DNA from: Galdieria sulphuraria
Taxonomy: Eukaryota; Rhodophyta; Bangiophyceae; Galdieriales; Galdieriaceae
Length of the DNA: 64,000 nt
Direction of reading: 5' to 3'
NCBI RefSeq assembly: GCF_000341285.1
Contig: NW_005178469.1
Coordinates: 210,250 to 274,249 of the forward strand
Shown here: one piece after another, positions 24,184-37,192 of the stretch
How positions within the stretch are numbered: the first letter of the stretch is position 1
How the letters are laid out: each line of letters starts with the position of its first letter
Notes under the pieces: model-generated
Seen by the model: the letters and a program-made list of their open reading frames with translations, nothing else
The model's database searches: none
What the model was told of the DNA's origin: nothing
Position numbers and translations under genes: made by a program

Positions 24184-25753
24184 CTACAAAGAACTAGTCT
24201 TCACTAGCTGAGCTAATCTACTTCCAAGATTTGCATCACATTGCGACCAGTAGTTTAACCAAATGCTACGAACTTCTGGGCTACACTTCCTCTCATTTAA
24301 GCGTTCAGCAACACGCTTAATAAACCTCTCCTGTCTGGCAGGATCCCACGAACGGAACCGGTCGCCAGGTTGTTTAAAGTTATTTTCCTTCAGAATACAA
24401 CCCTTCGTACGAGAACCTGAGATTGTCGCTTTTGGAAAGTGATAGTTTGCAACAGTCTTCACACGATCATAGGTTGAAGGAAGATAGTTAATCTCACTTT
24501 GCCTGTGCATAAAGTTCATAAAGCCATCATGATGATTATTATGATAGGAACACTTGGGTGAGTTGATAGGAAGCATCAAATAGTTGGGTCCTAAACGATG
24601 TCTTTGAGTATCTGAATATGAGAACATACGAGTCTGCAGCATCTTGTCATCGGAAGCATATATACCAGGCACCATTACTCCTGGACAGAAAGCAATCTGT
24701 TCACTCTCTAAGAAAAAGTTATCCACATTCTTATTCAAGATAAGACGACCGACAGGTCTCTTTGGAAACATATCTTCAGGCCAAATCTTAGTATCATCTA
24801 AAGGATCGAAATCATAGTCATTTTCTGCAGCTGGATCCATAGTCTGAATACACAACGTATATTCGGGATAATCACCAGCATCTATGGATTCTATCAAATC
24901 ATGTGTTGCATGTGAAAAGTCCTTTCCTCCTACTATTTCTGCTTCATCATCAAGTAAGCTTTGTTCCCCAAGCTTAGGTACCCAATGGAACTTCACATAT
25001 GTGTCTTTCCCTTCTTTATTGATCAACCTAAATGTATTGACACCAGAGCCTATCATAGTTCGATAATTCTTTTGGAGAACATCAGAAAACTCAACACATA
25101 AGGAGCTAACTTACTTTAGGGATTCCAACATCATCCAGGTGAAATGTTAGCACATGACAAGACTCCGGATGGTGAGAGAGGAAGTCAAAAATACGCCACC
25201 ATTCTTGTCTTTCAGTGCGAGGATTGGGTTTGAAAGCATGAATAAGGTCTGGGAACTTTATGCCGTCTCTGATAAAGAACACAGGGAAATTGTTCCCAAC
25301 AAGGTCCCAGTTTCCTATACTTGTATTCAACACTCTGTATCTCATATACGAGATGAACCTACCTTCTCTAGTGTAAAATTTAGTGGCAAAGCCTCTTGGG
25401 TCTCTTAGAGTCTCTGGGGAGTGTCTTGAGTGAGTAACAGTAGAGAAACGAACAGCCACTGGAGTCCTCACCCCAACTGCACGGAACAAGTCCGCACAGG
25501 TGAGGTCAGTAATATCATCCGTCACTTCAAAGTATCCTTTGGATACTATCCCTCGTGCGTGAACAACTCTTTCTGGAATCCTTTCACGGTCAAATTGTGC
25601 CAACTTCTCGATGAAATGATAGTCTTCCAAAAGAACAGGACCTCTGGGACCCACTGTCAGCGACTCCTGGTTATTATACACTGGAGCTCCATTGTTTGTA
25701 GTAAGATAGGGTGAGTCAAAGGTTTCCCTGGGTCTATAACGAGTAGGATCCAT
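24184..25753 (-). CDS. Catalase (monofunctional haem catalase)
   Basis: Breaks down hydrogen peroxide. Three exons: 25753-25363, 25314-25115 and 25068-24184. ATG at 25753 gives [19 protein letters not shown]. Active-site and haem features: [11 protein letters not shown] (distal His), [34 protein letters not shown] (catalytic Asn region) and the proximal haem ligand in [13 protein letters not shown]-type context with [17 protein letters not shown] (Tyr). The first intron (25315-25362) is 48 nt, in frame and free of stops, so a naive reading adds 16 false residues between TRE and GNWDLVGNN. The second is 46 nt. The protein ends in SSL, a variant of the PTS1 peroxisomal signal, so peroxisomal location is likely. 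Length about 490 residues, normal for small-subunit catalases. Confidence 0.95.
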
Positions 25754-26248
25754 AGCAACCAATGAAAACGAGGAAATCAAGAAAAACTGAATTCGAGAAA
25801 TTCATGTTTTTGGCCTCCTGAAAAGTTTACAAATAAGTGTCTCGTAGACAAACTATTTCAAATGAAGCTCCAGAAAGATGCCCTCGTGACATTTCTTCAT
25901 TCGACACTTTTTCTATCCTTGTCTTTGGTTATTCAAAAGGTAATATTTTCTTCATCAGAGATGCTTCCATGGATTTTATGGAAGAGTTGGTTATGTGTAG
26001 CAAACTTCATATTGTCACAACTTTATATATTCGATTGTCCAGTTCATTACGAAATAACTTAAACTTTTCATTCATAGAAATAAACTTTTCTGAAAAGTAA
26101 GAATGGTTCGTATTTTCAATAAACAACTTGTAGTTTTAAGTCTATCCATTCTCTTTCTTGTAATAATTTCCTATGAAATCGACCAATATGTGATGAAGTT
26201 ACCATTCATTATTCAATAAGCAAATTTTGGGCGTTGAGTCGGTGTTAT
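25754..26248. other. Divergent spacer between catalase and USP genes
   Basis: About 495 bp holding both promoters. A plus-strand ATG frame at 25862 encodes 66 hydrophobic residues (FLHSTLFLSLSLVIQK), but it lacks homology and overlaps another open frame, so I do not call a gene. No repeats or RNA genes are seen. Confidence 0.4.
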
Positions 26249-29200
26249 ATGTTGGACCCCAGCGAAGAAGCAGCAGCTGTGAGAGCTGCAGCAGAAGAAA
26301 GCGTATATAGGGGACCTATTAAAGGAACAAAATGGTACCTTGTTAGTTCGAAATGGTACCGGCATTGGTGTATGTATACAGAAACAACGGATTTAGTGTC
26401 CACATCCCCCACTCGTTTTAGAACTGGTTTGCATACTTTCAAGTGCGATGTATCGGACGACTCGGATGATGAAAGCCAGTCGTTTTCGTCGTACAAGAAG
26501 ACTCAACGTCCTGGTCCTATCGACAATGCTTACCTCGTGAAAAGTATAGAGGAAGTCGATCAATCCTCGGAACAAGTCGAGTTAAAGCCAAATTTGCTAG
26601 AACAGGTTGATTTTGTTTTAGTTCCTAAAGCTGTTTGGGAGCTTTTATTTTCCTGGTATGGTGGAGGACCAGAAATATCACGTCCAGTGGTTTTAGGCCC
26701 TTCCGGCGAGTGCTTCGTGGAGATTTATCCTGTCGAACTTAATATCTCATTTATTTGTCCATCGAAGACTGTTGAGACAACAATTCATCTCAGCAAAACA
26801 ACCAAGATAAAGGAGCTGAAGAACAAGGTTTTACTTAAGCTGAATATCAATAACGTCACTGTTTCGGACTTGGAGGTTTGGAATATGTTGGATGATGTTC
26901 CTCCTGTTCTTTTAGATAATGATGAGGAGACTGTTGCAGAAGCTGTGCTTGTATCTGGTCAAAAAGTCCAAATACGAGTCAATCCTCAGAATTCAAATTC
27001 TCACTTTTCAGACTTGAAGCAAGAAACTCATCTTGACGATGACAATACTTCATGTAGCCAAGGGAAGTTGACCAACACAAACACGACTAATAAAACTGTT
27101 ATTCGTAGTGTGAAAAGGGCACTATTGAAGGAAAAGATTGCATCCAATGGAGAAAGTGAACATACTAGCTGTATGAAGGATATTTCTAGTCACCGTCTAT
27201 TTTTCTTGCCACCAATGAACTCCAGTGCATTTAAAAAAGCTGGCCTATGTGGTTTAGTGAATCTTGGGAATACTTGTTTTATGAATGCTGCATTGCAGTG
27301 CCTTAGCAATGCAGCAAAATTGACAGAATATTTCTTATCAGAGAAATACAAGTCGGACATAAACAAACGAAATCCTTTAGGAATGAAAGGTGTCTTGGCC
27401 GAAGAATATTTTAGACTGCTTTCTCATATTTGGAGTGGAAACGAGAGCAGTTTTGCTCCACGGCAGCTCAAGTTTCAAATTGCTCTTCATGCTCCTCAAT
27501 TCACGGGATATCAACAACAAGACTCGCAAGAATTGATGGCATTTCTACTTGATGGGCTTCATGAGGTAATGTTGTTTACATTACTGTGCGACTGTTTCAA
27601 ATATTTAGTTTGAAATAGGACTTGAACAGGATCAGAAACAAGCCGTATATTGAAGTCATTGAGGGTGGTGACAGACCTGATGATGAAGTGGCTTCTATTG
27701 CTTGGAAGCAACATTTGCAGCGAAATAATTCTATCGTTGTGGACCTCTTTCAAGGACAATACAAGTCAACTGTTATCTGTCCGGACTGTGGAAAAGTTAG
27801 TGTTACATTTGACCCATTTATGTATCTGTCATTGCCTGTTCCAAGCAAGAGTGAAAGAATGATAGAAATTCTTGTATTTCTCCGAAGAGCTGAACGGGAC
27901 AAACTTTATTGTCACGAATTTCAGTCACGTCCTGTTAGATATGCCATAAGAGTTAATAGGAAAGGGAGAATCGGTGAAGTTCGTGATAGAGTTTCAGGTA
28001 AGGAAAAATTCCTATACTCGATGAAGATTTATCAAAATTTTTCCTAGCATTGACAGGGGTTCCAAGTAGCCGCCTTATTTGTGCGATACTCTTTCTAAAC
28101 CGATTCTATCAAGTGCCCGTCCCAGACTGGAATCGAGTAGACGAGATTATAAATTTAGCTGGCCAAGAAAGATTTGTCATTTACGAAGTTGAATATGATT
28201 GGATATCAGGAAGAAAGCTGCAACATGGTGGAGTGGATACTGGAAGAGTAAGTATATCATATTCCCGTTTCCGTTATGTTGTATTTATTGTTATTATAGA
28301 GTTCCAGTATAAAGGAAAAAGAAATTCTACTTAAGATAGTTCACACGGAAAAGAATAGCGACCGTGTTATAGCAGTCCCTACACTTTTTACCTTAAACAG
28401 GTATGAACTTACTGGAAACCGAGTTCTTAAGGAGATCATGTTTGTCTGTCGTCGCTTTTTTGATTATGACAAGTTTCTGGAGCTTGGGAAGATTGGTAAA
28501 GAAGAAGGTGACGATCAAGAATGGAATGGGCAAGTACTTGAGCATGACTTGCACAGCGAGGAAGCAGTAGAGCTACCAGTTGCCGATGACTCTGCGACTG
28601 CATCGCACTTAGTCGTTCCTGGCAATAGTAGAATTGGGAGAAAACGCAAATCTCGTTCAAAGTTCCCTTTTGAAGCGAAAATATCCTTTGAGAGAACTCA
28701 AGGTTCAGGTCATACCTTTGATAGCATTGTTATCGACTGCGACTCAACTCATATCATTGACCTCCCAGACTGTTCAACGGTATATATCCATATTTCTCTC
28801 TTTCTTCATGAATAACGTTTGTTTCTAGGCAACAGTTGTAGTGGAATGGACCCTTGAAGGTATCTGCAAACAACTATTTGATATGGAAGAAGCAAGTTTT
28901 CGAGCCTATGTTCTGGATCATTCCATATCACAAAGCACACAAGAGAATTCAGATGCGTATCCTACTATTGAAGATTGTCTTCGCAGATGGAGTGAAAAGG
29001 AAATTCTGTCTCAAGACAATGCCTGGTTCTGTCCAGTGTGCAAAGATCATAAACAAGCAAGTAAACATCTACAGTTATGGAGCACTCCCGAAATTCTAAT
29101 CATTCATTTGAAACGCTTTTCGTATTCCATTTGGAGTAGGACCAAAGTAGAAACTTTTGTAAAGTATCCATTGAATGGACTCAACTTGGCGCCATATATA

Positions 29201-29521
29201 GTGGGTAAGGGAGATATAGGCGCACCACAGCCTCTTTATGACCTCTATGCAGTTTGTAACCATTTTGGTGGTTTGGGAGGAGGTCATTATACTGCATACT
29301 CTGTTAGTCCTTGGAAAGTCTCTGATGATGAGAGTGACCCGTACTTTGAGAGTAACGATGGCTATCTAAATGGTTCTTGGTATAATTTTGACGACTCTTC
29401 TGTGCTCAAAATGGCAAATTCAAGCCAAGCAGTTTCCGATAGCGCCTATGTTTTGTTTTATCGACGCCGAAAGTACGGAGGAAGTCAAAAGAGCGGAAAT
29501 ATGTCCAGCAGCAAGAAGTAA
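26249..29521 (+). CDS. Ubiquitin-specific protease, USP4/11/15 type (DUSP-UBL-USP)
   Basis: Cysteine deubiquitinase. The first ATG in frame is 26249 (MLDPSEEAAAVRAAAEESV). The N-terminal DUSP domain includes GTKWYLVSSKWYRHWCMY; a UBL-like segment follows, then the catalytic core. The Cys box is GLVNLGNTCFMNAALQCLSN, then FTGYQQQDSQELMAFLLDGL, EDLNRIRNKPYIE after the first splice, and the CPDC zinc-binding pair with KVSVTFDPFMYLSLP. The second pair is CPVC, followed by EILIIHLKRFSYS, and the His box is VCNHFGGLGGGHYTAYS. Six or so short introns (first at about 27567) split the second half, including the insert between the two USP halves (DUSP/UBL insert region with EGDDQEWNGQ). The tail YVLFYRRRKYGGSQ ends the fold. 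Length about 900+ residues. The stop is 48 bp from the convergent NKAP stop. Confidence 0.93.
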
Positions 29522-29569
29522 ACATAGTTTTGTTGAGGATATGCAAACAGCAAAGGTTGGTCTTACATC

Positions 29570-31919
<2,350 letters not shown>

Positions 31920-32092
31920 TTTAGTTGTATTTTCTTGTCATTACTTTTGTCAATAAAGCAAACTTTTTCGATGAGAGCAAGGATATCGAGATTGCTCTTC
32001 ATTTTGTTTCTATTGGCTACAGTAGTAGTTGTAGAATGCTTTATATGATAGCTGGTGACCCTACTGTAGTAGTGCAGTGGTTGAGAACAGGA

Positions 32093-32182
32093 TCCGCTGT
32101 AGTCTATACATTGCAAGTGACTCAGTGGTTAGGATGCCTGGTTTTCACCCAGGAGACCCGGGATCAAGCCCCGGCAGCGGAA
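32093..32182 (+). tRNA. tRNA-Glu (UUC) with an 18-nt intron in the D arm
   Basis: Acceptor stem TCCGCTG/CAGCGGA (7 bp) with discriminator A at 32182. The anticodon arm CCTGG-TTTTCAC-CCAGG gives anticodon TTC. The T stem CCGGG/CCCGG is intact. The D arm reads normally only if 18 nt are removed after about position 12-14: 5' part GTAGTC, 3' part CAGTGGTTAGGAT. The intron ends can pair (AGTC with GACT), giving the helix between the two splice sites expected of a bulge-helix-bulge substrate for tRNA endonuclease. Mature length is 72 nt. The T loop starts with A instead of the usual T54. A second copy with a different intron is at 55971-56060. Confidence 0.92.
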
Positions 32183-32199
32183 ATTGTGGATTCTCTTCA

Positions 32200-32206
32200 T
32201 TTTTTT
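32200..32206 (+). terminator. RNA polymerase III terminator of tRNA-Glu
   Basis: A run of seven T residues starts 18 nt after the tRNA 3' end, the expected Pol III stop. Confidence 0.6.
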
Positions 32207-32911
32207 CAGCCAACAACAAGTGTAGAATGCATGATTCTTAGCAGACCCTGTATTTTTTAGCTACTTTTGGTGCTATTTTTTAAACTTTTAAATAGATATT
32301 CTTTGTTATCAGAAGCGCTGGAAAATCTCTAACTTAACTTTGAAGGCTTTGATGGAAAGATTGTTTTTTGGAAACCGCTCGTTCATTGCATTGTAAACCC
32401 TCTCGGTTATATTGACTTACGATTAGCTACAAAAAAGCAATGAAACAAATTTTCAAGCAAGTATAGTATATTGCAAATATATGTTTTCGCTAGACAGTAA
32501 ATGACTCTTTCTGAAAGTACTCTCGAGAAGAAAGGTCAGTATGTCCGTTTATTCTTGTCACGAATGTTAAAGTAGAAAGTGGGCATTCACAATACATCAA
32601 CTATAGTGAAAACTGCTGTATTGCAACTTTGTATAAACGCCAGAGCCATTATCAAACGCACGAGTACAATGCTGCTGTGACCAACCTAATATCGTATAGT
32701 GTTTCTAAATAGAAGGCCACTAAGTGAGTTTCAAATTGCGGTCCTGGCCTACTTGTTATTGCTGTACAGTTTTGAGTCTCCGAGTTGTACAATTCTGTTT
32801 CCAAATCTGCTCAACACTATTCCGAGTTGTATAGGATATACAATAGCCAAAGAATATCCAACAACAGTTGCTGCCACATAAACATCTCCGAATTTTATTT
32901 TTCATTTGTCA
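32207..32911. other. Intergenic, nothing recognised
   Basis: About 700 bp of AT-rich sequence between tRNA-Glu and the SAP-domain gene. Only short frames without ATG or homology are present. It must contain the promoter of the gene at 32912. Confidence 0.5.
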
Positions 32912-33436
32912 ATGGAACCTTCAAAATTGAAAGTGGAAGAGCTTCGAAAGGAACTGCGAAGCCGCAACCTAGACACTACTGGCTTAAAACAAGCTTTGGT
33001 AGAACGTTTAGAGAAGGCCCTTACAGAGGAGAGAAAGCGTGATAATGTTCGAGCCGCACAGCCAGACACTTCTTCGGAAGTGAATGAGCCTCACAAACAA
33101 AGAGAGCTTGAAATAAACAGTGGGGTTGTGGATAATTCTATAGGTAGACTTCCAACGGACGAGGAGTTGACAGCACTAGAAGAGAAACGAAGAAAACGTG
33201 CAGAACGTTTTGGTGTGCCTTACGTACCTAGCAAGGAGTTTCTGGAGCATAAAAAGTTGTCAAGAGCTCGTCGTTTTGGAGAGGAACTTGTAGAACCTGA
33301 GGACTCTAGCAAGATTGAAGAGAAGAAACGGAAGCGAGCGGAAAGATTTGGTCTCTCTTCTCAAGCTGTACCGGACAAACTAAGCAAGCAAGTGACTCAA
33401 ATCAATCAAACTTTGCAGACGGTAGGCACACTTTGA
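32912..33436 (+). CDS. SAP-domain protein, SARNP/CIP29/Tho1 type
   Basis: mRNA-export cofactor of the TREX pathway. ATG at 32912, about 174 residues. The N-terminal SAP domain is KLKVEELRKELRSRNLDTTG followed by LKQALVERLEKAL. The C-terminal half holds the family's repeated EEKRRKRAERFG motif twice (KRRKRAERFGVPYV and KKRKRAERFGLSS) with a related RARRFGEEL between them, as in SARNP and yeast Tho1, which bind RNA through this region. The frame stops at 33436. A GTAGGC donor just before that stop and an AAAG acceptor near 33472 could instead splice to a short exon ending at 33503 (AKNSQKHIL), so the last residues are uncertain. Confidence 0.85.
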   Translation: MEPSKLKVEELRKELRSRNLDTTGLKQALVERLEKALTEERKRDNVRAAQPDTSSEVNEPHKQRELEINSGVVDNSIGRLPTDEELTALEEKRRKRAERFGVPYVPSKEFLEHKKLSRARRFGEELVEPEDSSKIEEKKRKRAERFGLSSQAVPDKLSKQVTQINQTLQTVGTL

Positions 33437-33662
33437 TTTTCTCAAAGTCGTTTATTCATATTGTGACTGAAAGGCCAAAAATTCTCAAAAGCATATCTTA
33501 TGAACGAACAGTTGTTTTTTATTGTTCATGCTTCTAAATAATACTGTGGTGGTAGCGCTCGAGTAGAAGGCGGAGTTACTCTAGTAGGGTATACAAGATT
33601 GGGGCAGTTTATTCAAATTCTAATCAACTACGTCACTATCCAAAAGGAAAGTGAAAAAATAT

Positions 33663-35102
33663 CTAATATAGAATTCTTGTTCGCAAACTCGGTTTTAGTG
33701 ATGCTATGGCCTCTTTAACTTCTTCTGAAGTTTCTTTGTCCACATCAACAATAAGATAACCTATGTCAGCTGTCGTACCCAGTACTTGTGCTTTCACATT
33801 AGTATCTCTTGATGCAAATATATTATTAATATCCTAAAGACCAGACACATTTTGTTTAAAACTGCTCTTTCTGTTCTATTAAGTTCCTTACCCTCAAGAC
33901 TCCTGGTACGTTCCTATGAACGTTGAGAATCCGATGACTGGATGAGGTAAATGGTACTTCGAGATTCGGGAAATTCACAGCATTCACAGTAGAGCCACTT
34001 CTAACAAGTTTTATCAACGCGGTTGCAACTTCTTCCCCAATCATTTGTTGTGCCTCTTCTGTAGAACCTCCAATGTGAGGAGTAAGAATTGTATTGGGAC
34101 AATTCTGAAGTGGTGTTTCAAAACCGGAACCGTTGGCCTTGGGCTCTTTTGGATATACATCTATTGCAGCACCACCAAGATGACCCGACCTAAGAGAGTC
34201 CGCCAGTGCCTTCAGATCTACTACTGTGCCACGGGACGCATTCAAAAGATAAGCACCTTTCTTCATCAACTTGATTTGCTTCTCGCCAATCATGTTCTCC
34301 GTCTGAGGAGACTTGGGTACATGCAGTGTAACAAAGTCGGAATTCGAAAGCACTTCTTCCAGTGATTTACAAGGTGTGCTATTTCCAAGAGGGAGTACTG
34401 GAATGATATCATAAAATATAACATTCATGCCCTGTGACTCTGCAAGAACAGAAAGTTGAGAGCCGATATGACCATAACCAACGATTCCTAAAGTTTTCCC
34501 ACGAATTTCATGACAACCAACAGCCGACTTGAACCATTGACCTTCGTGACAACCTTTTGAAACGTCAAATAGTTTTCTACTCAAACACACAATCTCTGCT
34601 ATGATTAGTTCCGCTACTGACCGAGTATTTGCAAAAGGAGAATTGAACACTGGTATGCCCAAACGCTCCGCGGCTTCAAGGTCAACTTGATCAGTTCCAA
34701 TGCAGAAACAGCCAATTGCTAGCAACTTGGAAGCGTTCTCCAAGACTCGCTTTGTAATTTTGGTCTTGCTGCGAATACCGATGACGTGCACGTCTTTAAT
34801 TTTCTCCATCAATTCTTCCTCTGTAAGTGAAGTTTTCAAAAGCTCAACCTTATTTCGTTTGAGCGTTATCCTTGAAACCAAAACCACGGTTTTACCTGAA
34901 ATCCTTCCTTTTCAAATAACAATACACCTGTTTGATGAACATTTTCTAAAAGTAAAATTTTCACCGGATGTCTTGGAGGCGGAATACGCTCCAAGTGTTG
35001 AAGCTCCATTTCAGCATATTTGGGAGGAGAAGAACATATTGGAGACCTCGATTGAGGAGAACTTCTCCCACTATTCATATTGTGATAATCCCAATCGGCC
35101 AT
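33663..35102 (-). CDS. D-3-phosphoglycerate dehydrogenase (SerA / yeast SER3-SER33 type)
   Basis: First step of the phosphorylated serine pathway: oxidises 3-phosphoglycerate with NAD. ATG at 35102 (MADWDYHNMN). A 47-nt intron (about 34870-34916) joins KILLLENVHQTG...EEGFQ-type sequence to VELLKTSLTEEELMEKI. Then come IGIRSKTKITKRVL, AIGCFCIGTDQVDL, the NAD-binding RGKTLGIVGYGHIG, NASRGTVVD with catalytic Arg, and ILTPHIGGSTEEAQ with catalytic His. A second intron near 33838-33893 leads to a C-terminal ACT domain (DINNIFASRDTNVKAQ) ending TRILY. Both the 50-residue N-terminal extension and the ACT tail match yeast SER3/SER33 and E. coli SerA rather than the plastid plant enzyme. No obvious transit peptide, so probably cytosolic and feedback-controlled by serine (inferred from the ACT domain). 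Confidence 0.95.
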
Positions 35103-35353
35103 CGTCGGTAGAAGAGGAATTTTAAGGTAACAACATTTCAACCTTTCAATTCCTATTGGTGGATTTGGGACAATTTCGTCCTTCTGGAATAGCTCAAAGG
35201 GCTTCGAGAATCTAACGACTCTTTGTAAATTACATGGATAACAAGTATGTTTTTAGTTTTATATAGATAAGCAACCAACAAACAAATAATATGAACGAAC
35301 AACAAACAAATGGAAGACTTTTCTTGAGGGCTAGTGGGTAACTGAAAAATGAC

Positions 35354-36493
35354 TTAGTCGTTCGGATGAATTACAACCTTGGTATAACCCTCAACTCGCT
35401 TATCGAATTTTTCGTATGCAACAGGTGCTTCATCCAACTTGATTTCATGTGAAACCACAAAGCTAGGTTTAGCTCTACCAGAAATAATCATATCTCGAAG
35501 GTATCTATTATATTTCTTTACGTTGCACTGACCTGTCCCCATAGTGAGACCCTTTTCGAAGAATTTGCCAAAGGGAAACATCAAGTGTCCCTTCTTGGCA
35601 GCTTCATCGGGTGCTCCTGGGTCAGAAGGAACGTAAAGTCCGGGAATACCAACTCCACCGGTTGGCCGTACTACTCGTACTAGGGACTCTAATACAGCAT
35701 TTGGCTTTTCCGTATTACCTCCCTTTTCAACAGCTTGATATCCAACTGCATCAACTGCGCGATCGACTTCCTTGCCTTTGCGCCGACGAATAATCTGTTC
35801 GACTGCGTCTCCGTCATCGAAGTTGATAGGAATCGCTCCAATACCTTTGGCCTTATCCAAACGTTCCTTTATTCTGTCAACAACATATACTTCTGAAGCT
35901 CCTCGCAAGACTGCGCTATACGCTGCCATAAGTCCAACTGGACCACCACCAAAGACCACTATGCTCTCTCCAGGTTGGAAACCAGAGAGTGAAACACCAT
36001 GCCAGCCTGTTGGAAAGATATCTGCCAACAAAACAAAATCACTTTCATGCTCTCTGCCAGGAGGTAACTTTAGAGCATTGAAATCTGCAAATGGCACACG
36101 AAGAAACTGTGCTTGGCCACCCATATATGGGCCCATCGCAACATATCCATATGCTCCTCCTGCAAAACCTGGATTAACCTCCGTACAGAAAGCAGACTTT
36201 TGCTCCTCGCAGTTTTGACAATGACCACATCCTACGTTGAACGGCATAACTATTCGATCTCCAACTTTAAGTCGTGAGACTCCAGCACCAACTTCTTGAA
36301 TAACACCCATGTTCTCGTGACCAAAGACTATCCCGGGAGTTGCTGCCGTTCTTCCTTCATACATGTGTAAGTCTGATCCACATATTGCTGTGGAAGTAAC
36401 TTTCACTATCACATCGTTGGGGTGTTGTATTTTGGGCTGCTGAACCTGCTTCACTGAAACCTTGAAAGGACCATCATAAACAACTGCCTTCAT
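35354..36493 (-). CDS. Glutathione-independent formaldehyde dehydrogenase-like zinc alcohol dehydrogenase
   Basis: Intronless, 379 residues, ATG at 36493. Medium-chain zinc dehydrogenase closest in motifs to Pseudomonas FdhA (NAD-dependent formaldehyde dehydrogenase/dismutase). Catalytic zinc: ICGSDLHMYEGR (Cys) and VFGHENMG (His-Glu). Structural zinc: four Cys in NVGCGHCQNCEEQKSAFC. The family-specific segment is VNPGFAGGAYGYVAMGPYMG and then GGQAQFL. The Rossmann motif is VVFGGGPVGLMAAYSAV. GIPGLYVPSDPGA is also typical of FdhA. Substrate could be formaldehyde or another aldehyde/alcohol. It sits among intron-containing genes, which together with the bacterial-type sequence suggests horizontal acquisition (inference). 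Confidence 0.9.
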   Translation of the reverse strand: MKAVVYDGPFKVSVKQVQQPKIQHPNDVIVKVTSTAICGSDLHMYEGRTAATPGIVFGHENMGVIQEVGAGVSRLKVGDRIVMPFNVGCGHCQNCEEQKSAFCTEVNPGFAGGAYGYVAMGPYMGGQAQFLRVPFADFNALKLPPGREHESDFVLLADIFPTGWHGVSLSGFQPGESIVVFGGGPVGLMAAYSAVLRGASEVYVVDRIKERLDKAKGIGAIPINFDDGDAVEQIIRRRKGKEVDRAVDAVGYQAVEKGGNTEKPNAVLESLVRVVRPTGGVGIPGLYVPSDPGAPDEAAKKGHLMFPFGKFFEKGLTMGTGQCNVKKYNRYLRDMIISGRAKPSFVVSHEIKLDEAPVAYEKFDKRVEGYTKVVIHPND

Positions 36494-37192
36494 GCTTGCT
36501 AACGTTTCTCAAATCTCCAATCAACAGAAAAAAAACAAACGCTCCTTTAAGAAGAAACTTGCCATCCTTTTCTTCTTTGATGACATTTCTACGCAATCTT
36601 TCGGATCGGAGAAAATCCTACAGGATCTAATGGCATTGGTGAATTTCTTGTCATTTGTGTCATATTGTTTGTATCTATTCGAAACAGTTTTGTAAGTTGC
36701 AAAGAGACGTTCGAGGTGATTTGTGTTTAAGAAATTCAAAGTGATAAGAAGCCAGTTGTTACTATCTTGAGATTCAGTTACATTCAGAAGGACGGAGCTG
36801 CCATTTTCGAGTGCAGTGTCTGGCAGATTCGAAATGGCCTGCTTGTTTCACTTTCTTTGGTGTGATCATTGAGCCTACTTCCTGTTTGGAAGCGTTTGAA
36901 GCATGGTAACTGTCAAAATATAAGTTGGAGCCCACTAGTTAAGCTCTCGTTTTATTCATATCGTTTGTCTGTGCAAATACTATTGATATCACCTTTATTA
37001 GAAGTGAGGTTTAATAGACTGGCCTGAAAACAAATAAAAGGCATAAAATGTATCTCCTAGTCTCACGAAGAAGGGATTTCAAGTATTATAACCAAAGACG
37101 TCGTTAGTTGATGTGGATTTTAAATCTCAATTCTTCGTTGCTCTCTAGCCCGCCCCATTTATTCCGTTAAAAAGTTGGTAGCCCTCCCTTTC
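36494..37192. other. Divergent spacer, no gene seen
   Basis: About 700 bp between the dehydrogenase start and the telobox-Myb gene. Short overlapping frames lack homology. It should contain the dehydrogenase promoter. The telomere-like motifs begin at its right end. Confidence 0.45.

Noticed and set aside
32050-32092. tRNA-like words (GTAGT, AGTGGTTGAGAAC) just upstream of tRNA-Glu
   Set aside because: No matching acceptor, anticodon or T stems; not a second tRNA.
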